Source of the DNA: Scilla litardierei
Lineage: Eukaryota; Streptophyta; Magnoliopsida; Asparagales; Asparagaceae
Reading direction: 5' to 3'
Assembly: GCA_030789695.1 (NCBI GenBank)
Contig: CM061139.1
Span: 6,153,878-6,217,877 of the forward strand
Length of the DNA stretch: 64,000 nucleotides
The translations under genes were made by a program, and so were the position numbers. The notes beneath the pieces were generated by a model. The model worked only from the letters and a program-made list of their open reading frames with translations, did no database searches and was not told the DNA's origin. Of this stretch, positions 20,189 through 31,536 are shown piece by piece; position 1 is the first letter of the stretch; each line of letters opens with the position of its first letter.

Positions 20189-21365
20189 ATGTCTAGGAAG
20201 GGAAAAGAGCCAGCATTTTCATCACGCAGACACCACCTGTACGGCCCTTTTCCCCCATCTTATCTTGGCATTAACCCTTCATCTGAAGAACAATCTGCAC
20301 GTTTGCACGCCCTACTTCATCGCCACATGCGACCTACCCTTTTTACTGATCGCCCAACAATCGAATCTCTCGGACTTTTTAGGGGCATCGCCAAACTTCT
20401 CGAATGCATTGGGTACAGTTTCATTCTGTGTGCTTTTGCCCACACACATCGAAACCTCACACTCAAGTTCCTTTCTTCTCTCGAAGTTTACGATTAGGGA
20501 TTCGCTTTCTGCGTTTTAAATTCCGATTTTTCAATGACGTTTGATGAGCTTAACAATTTGCTAAATTTCCCTCACCCCGACCATTATGTTGAATGTTCAA
20601 CTCATGATCGGTCTGATATCTATTCTTACTTCAGGAACGATGGTGTTTGGCAACGATTCACCCGGTATCCTACCTTTCCATCGGGGCACTTGCCTCCTAT
20701 ATTATACACTCGTGTTACCGCTTCGCCCATTGCCTCTTTGCCAACACCATCTTTTTCCGTGTGGATGTTTCCATTGTGTCTATAACGAGCTTTTCTTCCT
20801 ATATGCCATGTCCCACGACAGGATCTGTGGACATGACCCATTACCCATTAACACCGGCCATTGGATCAGCCACGAGATTTTATCCGTTAGCCGTGCAACT
20901 TTCGGACCTATTTATTGTGGTGGGATGATCGCTCTAATTGTCAGTCATGGTTTGAGGCTGCCGTCCAACCTCCAAATTTTGTCGGGTCGTACCCGTATCG
21001 ATCGCGACTACTTGATCGATATTGGCATGATCACTCCTTTTGGTCGCAAGCGCGTAGTCTACCTTTATAGTCCTGATAATACTCCTTTTGCTATCCTCCC
21101 ACCATCATCTCTTGAGCGAATCCCCATTCGCACTTCTTATTTACCGTGGGAATTCTATCCGGATCCTTGGTATTCTTCACTAGTCTATTTTCCACCCTTG
21201 GATCCTCCCGATTGGCACCTTTATGCCGGGTCACCTGGAACCATCATTATCCATCACGATCCACCAATCAATTTCGATGCGCCTGTGATCCAGCCCGTTG
21301 ACCCTCCTTCTCTTGTCGGCACATCCTCTCCTTTGCCCTCACAATCTTCTTTCGTCCACTATTAG
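20189..21365 (+). pseudogene. Athila ORF-1-like protein in the env position
   Basis: The frame starts MSRKGKEPAF and later reads THRNLTLKFLSSLEVY, then FCVLNSDFSMTFDELNNLLNF, a pattern I associate with the plant ATHILA ORF-1 family (PF03078), together with IYCGGMIALIV near 20911-20940. A TAG at 20495-20497 interrupts it. Frameshifts at about 20650-20690 and 20775 move it through all three frames, and the last part is open to TAG at 21363-21365. No signal peptide or membrane segment is convincing. In the family this region has been called env-like, without proven function. Assignment is from memory of conserved blocks. Confidence 0.6.
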
Positions 21366-22113
21366 CCACCCTCCTCACCATCTCCCTACAATTCTTCCGA
21401 CAGCAACTCAGATTGACTCCCCCTTGCCATTTATTCTGCATTACCACGATCAAATATTTTCTATAGCATTGTCATGTTCAGCTTAGGGGAAATCGATTTT
21501 TGTGCTTGTTGTCGTTTCATGCCTTTGTTGTGTGCCCGTTTATACGTGTTTGGTGAATGTGTGTTATATATTTGGTTTGGGTGTTTATTGTCTTTACTTT
21601 TCTATTTCGTCTTGTGTGTCTTTCATATTTTTCATCGTTTTTGTGTCGTTGCATACTTCCCTCCCATTTTCTTTGCCCTCCCATATTTACTATTATTGCA
21701 TTGAGAACAATGCAAGATTCAGCTTGGGGGAGTCGCACTTTGTGCGTCAGTTGTGTCTTTTTCATCGTTTTGAGTCGTTTTTATCGTGTTTTTCTTTTTC
21801 TTTCCTTCTTTTTTATTCTCCCTCTCCTAGAGATGACCCCAGATGATGAACTGCTACTGAACCACACACACACTCAGCTTAGCTATGATAATCACTTTCA
21901 CTAACCCTAGGAAGCCGAGTCCTACTGCATTTCATGCTTCGTGGGTTCACTTTGCTTTTGTGTGAGGTGTATGTCATGACTAGCTGTTTGGTGTGCTTCT
22001 ACATTATGATTATGATTTATATACATGTCCTTGGATGACCCCTAGACTATCATGCTTCAATTTCAAATATGCGGTATTTTGCTTCCACTGTCTGCTTCTT
22101 AATGCATGAATAA

Positions 22114-22434
22114 TCTATATATATATTACGCTTCAATTCGCATGCGTCGGGACTCTACACATAGGACTAGGATAACCCATTTTGCGTATGTTCTGATTCG
22201 CGAAAATTTTTCTTTTGCCAAGTGTTTAGAATTCGATTTCTTTTTTAAGGAACTAAATGTTAAGTGTGTAACTACAATTTTTGGGGGAACTAAATTTTGA
22301 GGGGATCTAAAATTTTTTGGAGAAATTAAATAACAACTTTACTTAGTGTTGTTCATTTAAAATTTGGTGTTCTAAGATTTTGAGGGGGAATATTTAAAAT
22401 GAACCGTGCCCTTAGGGCGCGGGTTATATACTAG
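22114..22434 (+). mobile_element. Candidate short non-autonomous Helitron
   Basis: The right end has the Helitron signature: an 8-bp stem CCGTGCCC / GGGCGCGG (one GU pair) around TTA at 22403-22421, then TTATATA and a terminal CTAG at 22431-22434, followed by T. A possible left end is TCTATATATATATTACG at 22114 preceded by A, giving 321 bp and an A/T insertion site. The left end is weak. The base after CTAG starts TCTATATTATAAAAC, which itself looks like a Helitron 5' end. Confidence 0.4.
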
Positions 22435-23379
22435 TCTATATTATAAAACAGGGATGTTATCATGGGTTATTGGATAAGAGTTTTTGCATAAGAGAATCGA
22501 AAGTAAGGATAGGAGAAGAAGAAGCAAGGACAATGATAAGGACAAGAACAAAGACAAGGAGAGAAGAAAGAGAAGAAGCTACAAAGAGGAGAAGCTAAAG
22601 AAGCCAAATAAGAGTGCTTTCGTGGCATGTGACCGTAGTGATGGAGATGGTGCAAATCCACTCGTCGTGTACCGTTCTTCCACTTGGGAGAGTACAGATT
22701 TTTGCTAAAATCCAAAAATCCAAAAAGAGAGGGAGAGAAAATCTCCAAAAAAAGAAAAAAAGTATGTATAGCTAAAAATCCAAAAAAATATACAAATACC
22801 CAAAACCCAAAAAAATTTCCGTTGTGAATATTATTCCTATCCACCGTGAATAAAGGGAAGGCGAGAGTTTGCACCAAGTGCTCTACTCCATACCTACTCA
22901 ACCTCCCTCGTTTTTGAACACGCTTGGCATATGAATTTTCTAGCAATCGTCTGGGCATTCGTGTGGTGACCTCCTAGTTCCTAGCAGTAGAGTCCCTGAT
23001 ACATGATAAGCTTCTGTTCTTATTCTATTCTCATGCATGCTTGAACTATTTTTCGTCGCCAATTCGAATTGAAACGATATTTGGGTCATTCCTTGGGTAT
23101 GTGTATATGGAGCATTATTGCACAATTTAGATAGTTACACCGTCTGCTGGCTCATGACCTCACTCACTTGTGCTTCACCATGTGGACCCACGACACCTGT
23201 ATGGACACATATTCCTGGGTTTAGTGATGTGTTTATCGCATGCTTGCTTAGTGTGGTGAGTTGGTTTTAGTTGGCTCTGACGGGTGATCTGAGATTTTAC
23301 TTTCTTTTTCTGTTTCTTTCTTTCTATTTTCCCCTCCGAGCTCCTACTCTCACTCGTCTTCCTCGAGGACGAGGAAGGG

Positions 23380-23396
23380 TTCAGCTTGGGGGATTT
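23380..23396 (+). other. Athila polypurine tract
   Basis: TTCAGCTTGGGGGATTT precedes the 3' LTR directly. It is the third copy of this motif in the element's 3' region. Confidence 0.7.
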
Positions 23397-25007
23397 TGAC
23401 GTGCGTTTATATTTTATATATTCACGCACGTCTTCTCCGTGATTTTCCGTTGTTTTCTGGTGTTTCGTGTCCATTCTTTTGTGATTTGTAGTTTTCTTTC
23501 ACTTTCTTTGTGTTTTTGTGCCGTTGCAGGAGATTGCCAGTGCTTGGGACATATAAAGTAGATACCATAAGCCCCCGGAGCAACGGGAGGCGTCGCGCGA
23601 GAACCTGAGGGCCAAACGTCAAAGAATACCACATATCAGCCCTCAACCGATCGGGTGGACAGACCTACCCGATCGGTTCGTGCACGCATATCCGACCCGA
23701 TCTGGAGCAGCAGTGAAGAAGATCCCACCCGATCGGTTCAGTAATCGGGTGGTGGCCGTAGTGTTCTCTGTTTTTTGGAGCTGCTTCCCAACTGGTCAGT
23801 TGACCCGATCGGTTCAGTGATCGGGTGGATGCCACAGTCTTCTCTGTCTTTTGGAGCTGAATTTCAACCGATCGGGTGAAATCTCACCCGATCGGTTCAT
23901 CTGTAGCCAAAGTTCTCCTAGCTCACGACCCAACGACTCACCCGATCGATTCAACGATCGGGTGAAGTATCTCAAAGGCTGAACACCGTTTCGACATTTG
24001 TCTCAACCGATCGGTTGATGCTTCAACCGATCGGTTGGACGTTTTATTATAAATACAACCCTAGGTTTTCCCAGAAACGAATCCTCTTTTTTCTAAAAAT
24101 GTCTTTTTGGGATTTTGGCGGCTGCGAATTTATTTTGTTTTGTAAGTTCTCTGATTGTCTTGATACTTTGACATTGCATTCTTAATACTATTTGTTCCAT
24201 TATTCTATTGCTTGATCTTGATTGTAATGGCTATAAATTGTTGTGTTGCTCTTTTTGCAATGAATCATGAGTAGTTTCCTAATCTGGGACATTGGTGGAA
24301 GCCCCTTCGTGGTTTCTCCCTAGAACGACCATAGGATTAGGGTTTCGATAGGATATAGGAATTTAGATGGTTATACGGGGCGTTTCATTGTCATTGGCGG
24401 GAGAAAGACCGCCTCTGACCATCGGGTCAAAGGGAAATAAAACTGGCGTTTGATCCCCTAGCCACAGCTCACACCCCTAGCGTAGACATTGAATCCTAGC
24501 GCGTGGGAACGGCAGGATAAAATGTCGGGAGTAATCGTTGCGAGCTTAGTGCTCCCGAAGTCAGTCGGTGTTAATGGACATGGAAATGCCCACTGTCCGA
24601 ACCCGGGTAGACCTAGCGTATCATCCTGGGCATCGATCGGAATATCGGGCCCATAGGACGCTAGGTATCACTTTTAGAGGCAACGTCTCACCACTAAACC
24701 CTAGAAGCTGATCGTATCCCTATTTGTCGGTCGTAATAGAGATGACGCATGATAGGTTGGAAACCAAGGTCCTAGGTTTCCTTTTTTATATCTTACACCC
24801 TTTCGTAGTTTCATTTCGTGACAACCACCGAGCGATAGGGCTAGCTCATCCACCGAGTGATCCGATTCCTATTTGACAACAAGCATATCACACGCCTCCC
24901 TGTGTTCGACCCCCAAGCCACACTACAACACCGTGCATTTGCGATTATTAATATTTAAATCTGGTATCCCCGTTCCGACTACACATTGCTAAATCTAGGA
25001 GACGTCA
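23397..25007 (+). repeat. Athila 3' LTR
   Basis: This 1611-bp LTR starts TGACGTGCG and ends GACGTCA, followed by CTCAT. It carries the palindrome array (about 23645-24036) and TATA box (24048-24055). It differs from the 5' LTR by scattered substitutions. Confidence 0.95.
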
Positions 25008-25275
25008 CTCATTTAACTCTGGACCCTGAAGTGTCAACCCCTTATGAATGCTGAAAGACCTACAAGCATAAGGCTTGTATTGATCAGGGTGAGTCACCAG
25101 TTGGTTGTACTATTTTTCCTTAAAGATGCGGGGTTTTCCCACTGGGTTTTCCACAGCTAAGGTTTTAACGAGGCAACTACAGTGGCTCTGGATCCAGAAG
25201 TATCTATCTCATTAACATTTTGAATCCTGAAGTATTCATATGATTAACCCAAGGTAATGGAGAGATAAGGGGGAG
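25008..25275 (+). pseudogene. Copia remnant A, right piece and polypurine tract
   Basis: The sequence continues 1787 after the duplicated CTCAT. It holds another copy of TTTTCCCACTGGGTTTTCC and AAGGTTTTAACGAGGCAAC, in noncoding copia 3' sequence, and ends in AAGGGGGAG at 25267-25275, a copia-type polypurine tract. Confidence 0.6.
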
Positions 25276-25422
25276 TGTTGTGAGTTGAGGGAGGCCTTTG
25301 GCCTCCCTCCCCTCATTATTTTGCATTACACCCCACTACTAAGTAGTGGGGGGTCCCTTGGACTTCTTCCCCCCATTGAGGAAAAATATATAGTGCCATG
25401 GCTTATGCAATGGCTACTTAAC
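25276..25422 (+). repeat. Short or truncated copia LTR with two strong hairpins
   Basis: It starts TGTTGTGAG right after the purine tract and could end CTTAACA at about 25422, where TTGGTATCAT, a primer-site look-alike, follows. Two hairpins lie inside: 10-bp perfect arms GAGGGAGGCC/GGCCTCCCTC with loop TTT (25287-25309) and 10-bp perfect arms CCCCACTACT/AGTAGTGGGG with a 1-base loop (25331-25351). The right boundary is uncertain. Confidence 0.45.
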
Positions 25423-26112
25423 ATTTTAAGATTGGTATCATCTTATGAGTTTATAACAGTAACATTAAACTGCATACACCTGAAGTTGATGAAGAAATAT
25501 GGAGCATCGTTATCCGCTAAATACACATATAGGTTGTATAGATTTACATAAGGACCCCTTTCATCCGTAGGAAGATGGAGAGGAAATACTAGGTCCTGAA
25601 GTACCTTACCGAAGAACTTCTTTATCTGGAAAAACTGCACGCGTCCGATATAGAATTAGCAGTAAATCTGTTAGCCAGATACAATGCAGCGCCTGTAGCA
25701 CGCCACTACACCGAACCTATGCATCTTCTGCGCTACCTCCAAAGGTCAACATTATAAAGGATCATCATCCATGTTAAATGTATTTGCAGATGCAGGTAAT
25801 ATATCATCACGATGACCAGTTGACCACCATGAAGGAATGGCCACATCCTGGAGATCTACAAAGCATACAACTAAGGCAACATCATCCTACCATTCTAAGA
25901 AGCTCACCATCCAAGAAACAAATCAAGTGTGTGTAAATATGCCCTAAAGTACCTCACAGACCAGTGACGACTAGGTCAAAGACCAGAGAAATGGAGCTAT
26001 GTACCACGTTCGCAGACCATGCCACTTTCCTAGCTTTACCTAGAAGAGGCTACATCAAAGGCAATGAGACAGAACACACCTCTCCAAAGCTCATTTGGAT
26101 TTAGCAGTTGCC
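25423..26112 (+). pseudogene. Copia remnant B, left piece: RT end and RNase H
   Basis: From about 25530 the frames read CIDLHKDPFHP, EEILGPEVPY and VNLLARYNAAP, then a decayed RNase H with FADAG and ATSWRSTKHT (about 25790-25880). This parallels remnant A. Most of pol upstream is absent. The sequence is interrupted after TTGCC at 26108-26112 by a solo LTR and resumes at 27951. Confidence 0.65.
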
Positions 26113-27945
26113 TGATCACTCCATATTTTACACCTTTTTTCCGCATGTTTGCATGCCATTTGAATCGCTCAAATCACGTTTTTTCACGATTTATCGACAA
26201 CATTGCGATACTTTTCACAATTTGTTGTTTTTGTCGTATTTCAGGAGATTTGGAGCGATTTGGAGTGATTCCGAGATACACCCACTCCGGAGTGTCACCG
26301 ACGACTTCCCTGAGGGGTATTTTGAGATTGGAGAGGAGCGGAAGAAGAAAGAACGTCGTAGGAGCGACGAGGAGGCAAAATACGCAATTTGGGCATCTTC
26401 AATGTCTCACTCGGCCGAGTGAAGGAGTCACTCGGCCGACCAACGAGACCCCGCTCGGCCGGCCAGATCGGACACGCTCCTAGCAGCATATCAGCGTGCA
26501 CTCGGCCGAGCATCAGAAGCCGACTCGGCCGAGTGATGTATCCCGTCCGCCTGAGTGGCACCCAGACGACGCCCATCAAAAACATCGAAGTTACTGTTTT
26601 TCGTCAGTCTGAGCATCAGAAGCCCGACTCGGCCGAGTGGCAATTGCCGTCCGCCCGAGTGAAGATAAGCCCATCGGCCGAGTGACGACAACTCACTCGG
26701 CCGAGTGACGCCCGATGTGACGACCCCCAAGACCCCAAAGTTACTGGAATCCATCAGGGTTTCTCACTCGGTCGAGCGATATTTGTCACTTGGCCGAGTA
26801 AGCAGCGCTGCCTGTAGCGGAAATCACGATTTTGGAGCTACGCAGGGGCAGTTTGGTCACGAATTTTTGGGCAGTTTTGGGGGGTATTTAACCCCAGATT
26901 CTAACCTAGTTTAGGGGGCTTCTATTTGCTTTTGGCAGCCTTTTTAGATTAGATTTTTTAGAGTTTAATTCTTGTGATTGGAGAGGAGAGAAAAGTGTTA
27001 TTTTGTTGGATTCTTAGAAAGCTACATTGGTTTGTCTCCCTCTCCATTAAAAATCCTATTTTTATTGCTGTTTTGAATATTGCTATGAATTCCATTGCTG
27101 TTTCTATTGATTATTCTTCCATTAGCAATATGATTTGTGAGTAGTTTTAACGTCTTAGGGCGTGGGGATGAACCCTACGAGCCTAATTTCCTATTTGTGA
27201 CGATTTGGTAGAACTATTGCTAGAATTGATTAGGGTTAGTTTGGGATCGATATAATACGGATAGCTAGGTGTTCATATCGATTGGGATTTGCAAGAGATT
27301 GGATCCCAATTCGATAGGAAACCCTAGAAATCCAAATTGGGTTGAAATTGAGTTTCCGTAGTATCGGTTTGCAAGAGATTGGACCGATACTAGGATTCTC
27401 GGTTGCAATTCTATACCGATACCCGTTTACAAGAGATAGGACGGGTAGGAACTATCCCAACCTAGGTCGTAGCCCGAGTTTGCACGAGAGTGGGCTCGGG
27501 ATGCGATTGAACGATGACGTTGATTCTAATGCTAGCTTGCCTAGGCTAGGGTTTGCAAGAGATTGGACCCGAGCCTAGGTTTGCTATAGACCGGCAACAG
27601 CGAGAGAGCGTGAGCTAGGTTTTACATTCAGTTGCAACTAGTTCACCCGACATTCTACCCTAGCAAATGTGAAACCGATGAATCACAATGACGAGATACG
27701 GTGAGTAGTGGGGATTCCCTATTCCCTAGGCGTCTTTATTTGATTTTATATCTCTTTACATTGTTTGACGATTGTGACAACATCGCCGAAAGGCAATTTC
27801 CTACTTTTCTGTCCCTATAGCCAGGTTGTTCGGAGAAGACACTGTCATACGTCCTCCCTGTGTTCGATACCCGCTCGCCGCTACACCGTGCGCTTGCGGT
27901 AAAACTACACGGTCGCTCTTTAGGGTGTACGCCCGGGCGCGATCA
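26113..27945 (+). mobile_element. Solo LTR of Athila/Tat type
   Basis: It begins TGATCAC and ends GCGATCA, with short inverted ends TGATC/GATCA, and has a perfect 5-bp duplication TTGCC at 26108-26112 and 27946-27950. At 1833 bp it contains a CTCGGCCGAG array (26404-26812), a TATA-like GTATTTAA at about 26884, and a U5 end with CCTCCCTGTGTTCGATACCC and CTACACCGTGCGCTTGCGG, resembling the Athila U5 at 3285-3340. No internal sequence is present. The flanking copia remnant is continuous across it. Confidence 0.9.
26404..26812 (+). repeat. CTCGGCCGAG palindrome array
   Basis: Ten or so copies of CACTCGGCCGAGTG or close variants lie over 410 bp upstream of the TATA-like sequence. The core is a perfect palindrome. 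The motif is unrelated in sequence to the Athila and Tekay-type arrays but has the same size and placement. Confidence 0.8.
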
Positions 27946-27950
27946 TTGCC

Positions 27951-28399
27951 ATAGATGAGCAATACTTGTATTTTGTATTTATTCTCAGAATGTTGTAAAA
28001 TAGATTGATGTATAAATGCCTAGTAGACTTGTAAGCCTGAAGCTTGCACAAAACATGGGGAATTAATGAAGAGTTGTACTCTTTTTTCCTTAGATATTGG
28101 TTTTTCCCACTGGGTTTTTCATATCCAAAGGTTTTAACGAGGCAACCACATTAACTCTGGATCCTGAAGTATCCACCCCTAGTGATATCCACATATCAGG
28201 AGAAGTTAATGAGACTTGTATTCTTTTTCCTTAGCTATCGGTTTTTTTCCGTTGGGTTTTCCATAGTCAAAGGTTTTAACGAGGCAAAACCTCCTAACGT
28301 AGGATTTAGAAGTATCCAAATCACCATAATACTAATAAGCACCGTGAATCTTGAAGTATTCACATGTCGAGCTTACAATGATGGATGGATAAGGGAAAG
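27951..28399 (+). pseudogene. Copia remnant B, right piece and polypurine tract
   Basis: Noncoding copia 3' sequence with two more copies of TTTTTCCCACTGGGTTTTTC and AGGTTTTAACGAGGCAA (about 28090-28145 and 28240-28290). It ends AAGGGAAAG at 28391-28399, a purine tract against the LTR. Confidence 0.55.
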
Positions 28400-28596
28400 T
28401 GTTATGAATGGGCTTTTGTAAGCTCATATAAGGTCCATGTAGGGCTAGGGTATCCACCACCATGTAACCCTTTTACTATAAATACAAGGCTACGGGTTCA
28501 GTAGTCGCCATCCTTCACAACATATGAGGATTAATAGACAACATAGTCTAATATACTAAACATGGTGATTAATAGCATCAGGATTAATAGACAACA
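28400..28596 (+). repeat. Copia B 3' LTR, left piece
   Basis: It starts TGTTATGAATGGG after the purine tract and has a TATA box (CTATAAATAC, about 28470). It then enters a short repeat of GGATTAATAGACAACA type. It is split by the chromovirus solo LTR at 28597 and the SIRE-like solo LTR at 53237. The remaining tail is at 53230-53236 and 55035 to about 55094. Confidence 0.5.
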
Positions 28597-29284
28597 TGTA
28601 ATGGCCCCAAATCTAATATACTGGTATTAATACATTTTTCTGGGCGTACAACGTATAAATTTTTGGAAGGCTTGTATAAATTTTCTTTAATTTTTGTGAG
28701 GTTAAAAATTATTTTTAATGAATTTTATAGCTTCTTTAAGAGTTATTAAATGATATGTATTTAAGTGAATACTTGTATATGATGTAATATACTAGTAATT
28801 GTACATGTATTTCTATTTAGATCAAAACAAAAACTCTAATTAACCATAGTTAGCCACCTCATCATTGAGATGTGGCAATCCCATGTTAACTCTCACCTAA
28901 CACTCATTAGGTGGCACTCTAAGAGGGATTTAGGGGATGATGAGGATTGAAAGAGGATTAAAAAGGGAAATTTTCTGGGAAATTCAGGGGAAAATAGAGA
29001 AAAATATAGAGGAAGAAGAGAATCCTCACACTCGCTCACATTGCCCCGAGCCCACCTCTGCTGCTGATTTCCCCAAGGCCAAACCTTAACCCTAGTTCTG
29101 ATCCCTTGGAGAAGAAGAAGGAAGGAGATAGCTAGTGTCAGAAGGTCTATACAAAAAAGAAGGGCCCCAGAAAATTATAGGTGGACGGCTAAGGTAGGAT
29201 CTTAACTTGGTTAGATTGGATCTAGTTTGTATCACGTAAGATTTTAACTTCATCACTATCGAACTTGACAGTAAATGGAATCAC

Positions 29285-29785
29285 ATGGCCATATGGCCCT
29301 TTTTCATATGACCGTATGGTGGCCATTAGCTCCTACGATCATAGAACGACCGCGTATATAAATTTTGCACCATACAGCCATATGGCTAAAACCATATGGT
29401 CGTACCCCTTCTTGAAGCTCTAAGTTTAGACACGACCATATGGTCGCACTCCAAATCCATACGGCCGTATCACCAAAACCCATACGGCCGTATCACCAAA
29501 CTCTATACACTGTATGCCCCTTCCATTTACATGAGCAACCGAGTCCATACGGTCGTATGGACTTTGCCATACGGCCGTGTGGAAATTTCCCTTAAGCTTT
29601 TCCACACTGCCGTATGAAATTATCATACTGCCGTATAGGTCACCCCCTTAGCTTCACAGCCATATGCCCCCTTCCCTTGCCCCAGTCCATACGGCCGTAT
29701 GGACTTCGTTATACGACCGTGTGGGCCATTTCCTTGGCCTTAACTTCACACGGCCGTATGAAATATCATACGACCGTATGGCCTC
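29285..29785 (+). repeat. CATACGGCCGTATG palindrome array
   Basis: About fifteen copies of CCATACGGCCGTATGG or variants (CATATGGCCATATG, CATACGACCGTATG) lie over 500 bp. Unlike the arrays in the other LTRs it lies after the C-rich leader, so it is probably in transcribed sequence, within a possible leader intron. Confidence 0.75.
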
Positions 29786-30364
29786 CCCCATGTTTTTATT
29801 TTTAGAAATCTGGCAGTAAATGTTTTATGGTTTTGTTGATTACTTCACACATGTATGATTGCTACATTGTGGAGTAATTATACTTGCTAGCTATGATCTA
29901 GGACACTTGAAAATTAACCATGTTGAATTAAATGAATTTCTTGATTACCATGTTATGAATCACGCTGAATTGTAGAAAAGGAATTACTTGTTCTTATTCA
30001 CATTGCAAATGTTTTATTTATGCAAGTTTCCATATGAATCTGAGATTGAGAAGTAAAGCAAATGGCAATGTGATATGTAGTATTGAGACTACCAAAATAA
30101 TATGAAATTTATGAAAGTAAGAATGATGATGAATACGAATGAGGAAAGAATTGAGTGAGATGAAGAAATAAATCTGGAGACTTCAATCCATTCAAAAATA
30201 GGTGAAGCTCTAGATGTGGGGTTTTGGGGGAATGCATGTAAAAAGTAAGGGTCAAGGAGCGAACATGTTGAAATGATTTCTCACTTTCTTGTCACTCCCG
30301 TAAGGGGGGAGTAGACCAGAGTTAAAGAGGCCAGTGGTGTACTCGTGATGCACCATTTGGTAAT

Positions 30365-31501
30365 TGTTACGACCCAAAGATCGTAGGAGTCCGACTCCCA
30401 CCCAGAACCACTGACATACCTCATTGACTCGCCCCTCTGCAAAGGGACCGCCGTCCCGGAGGTCCGAGGCTACATGAGAATGGGCGCACCTCGCAGCGCC
30501 CCCCTCCAGGCTGAGGCGTACAACCGCAGTCGCTCGGCCTGCCAGGGGCAGTGCGCCAGGGGAGCACCCAGACAGTGCCACCTGGGATGCTGACAGAGGC
30601 AAGTGCATACCCCTCCCTGCCAGCGGTCCACGACCCGGTACCGAAAAGGTGCGCAGCCGGGCCGGACAACCCCCGAACAGGTCGACCCGGCGGGTCCCCA
30701 CGAACCCCACCGCCGGGGATAGCAATGCCGGACCTTTAGTTCATCACACACGACAAACAACCTAGTGTAAGGACACGACTGACACAAGCGCCGCCCGACC
30801 ATCTGACAAAGCACCCCCAGGCCGTTGAGCCCCCTGACACTTAATGCTTTCGGCCCTGACACCCCGACAAAAGTGCCCCTGGCCGTTGTGCCGTCTGAAA
30901 AAAGCGGGGCAGACACTCCTACTCCTAACATCCTCGTCCGAAGCTTCCGCTGACAGCCGGGCCAGCTCAGCACATCGAGTCAGCATGCCAGGTCAGCTCC
31001 ACCTAATCATCTCCCATCAGGTATAAATACCCCCTCACTTCTAACGGTGAGGGGGTCGGCAAATTTCCTCTGAATCCCATTATTCACACACAGAGAGCAA
31101 AGGTCGTCCATATCTTTGTTCTCCCACATATAGCTCGTCACGTACGGTCGACACACCCTCAGTCCAACCTGCGTGCCTAGCCCCCGCTTTAAGTCCAGTT
31201 ACTGACTTAGGCATCGGAGGGGCTAAGGGTTGGACCCCAACCTGGCCCTTCTGAAGAGTTGCTCGTGGTGCAGGGATGCTCGCCCCTAGGACGACATCCA
31301 CCTTCGGCTCCTGCCGCCCGATCCTCCTTCGCCGCGTCCGGTGAGATTTGACTCTGTGGCCTCCCCCGGCGGCAAGTTTAGCCTCTTCATCGCACTAATC
31401 ACTTGTTAAATAGCCCATCTAAATCCTCTTATCAATATAACCACCATGTCCTTGGTTCCCCTCAATACAAATTCATTGTACGTGAGTTCCACCCTGCAAC
31501 A
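30365..31501 (+). repeat. Tat 5' LTR
   Basis: 1137 bp, GC-rich, with the TATA box at 31022 and a hairpin just after it. It ends CCCTGCAACA two bases before the primer site. Confidence 0.95.
31022..31055 (+). promoter_or_regulatory. TATA box and adjoining hairpin of the Tat LTR
   Basis: TATAAATA (31022-31029) is followed at once by 9-bp perfect arms CCCCCTCAC and GTGAGGGGG around an 8-base loop (31030-31055). The 3' LTR keeps both arms (51831-51839 and 51848-51856) with one change in the loop. The transcript would be expected to start near or within the hairpin. Confidence 0.55.
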
Positions 31502-31503
31502 AT

Positions 31504-31520
31504 TGGCGCCGTCTGTGGGA
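31504..31520 (+). other. Tat primer-binding site
   Basis: TGGCGCCGTCTGTGGGA lies 2 bp after the LTR, the standard form in plant Tat elements. Confidence 0.85.
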
Positions 31521-31536
31521 ACGAAGGGTCACACCC

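Larger units (their letters stand above)
21366..23396 (+). other. Athila 3' noncoding region with repeated purine-tract motif
   Basis: There is no real gene here. The motif TTCAGCTTGGGGGA occurs three times: degenerate at about 21477, full at about 21718, and as the actual purine tract at 23380-23393. A purine-rich segment at 22480-22620 (AGAAG and GACAAG runs) and A-rich tracts at 22715-22815 give only low-complexity reading frames. A likely Helitron end lies at 22411-22434. Confidence 0.6.
1788..25007 (+). mobile_element. Athila-lineage Ty3/gypsy element, complete ends, heavily nested
   Basis: The element begins TGATGTGCG and ends GACGTCA. It has two LTRs of about 1.61 kb and a perfect 5-bp target duplication CTCAT at 1783-1787 and 25008-25012. 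An Athila-type primer site follows the 5' LTR and a purine-rich tract precedes the 3' LTR. The interior holds decayed RT, RNase H and integrase with Athila-like motifs, an ORF-1-like region in the env position, and two later insertions (4835-14904 and 14992-16971). Almost no gag or protease is left between the primer site and RT, so the copy was already defective or deleted. It sits inside copia remnant A. Confidence 0.95.

Noticed and set aside
25423..25440. TTGGTATCAT taken as a complete copia primer-binding site
   Set aside because: Only the first eight bases match the tRNA-Met type, and the sequence that follows is RT, not leader or gag, so the match may be chance.
30421..30986. Minus-strand frames of 80-170 codons in the Tat LTR
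   Set aside because: They overlap the GC-rich LTR, recur in the 3' LTR with altered residues, and show no known domain.
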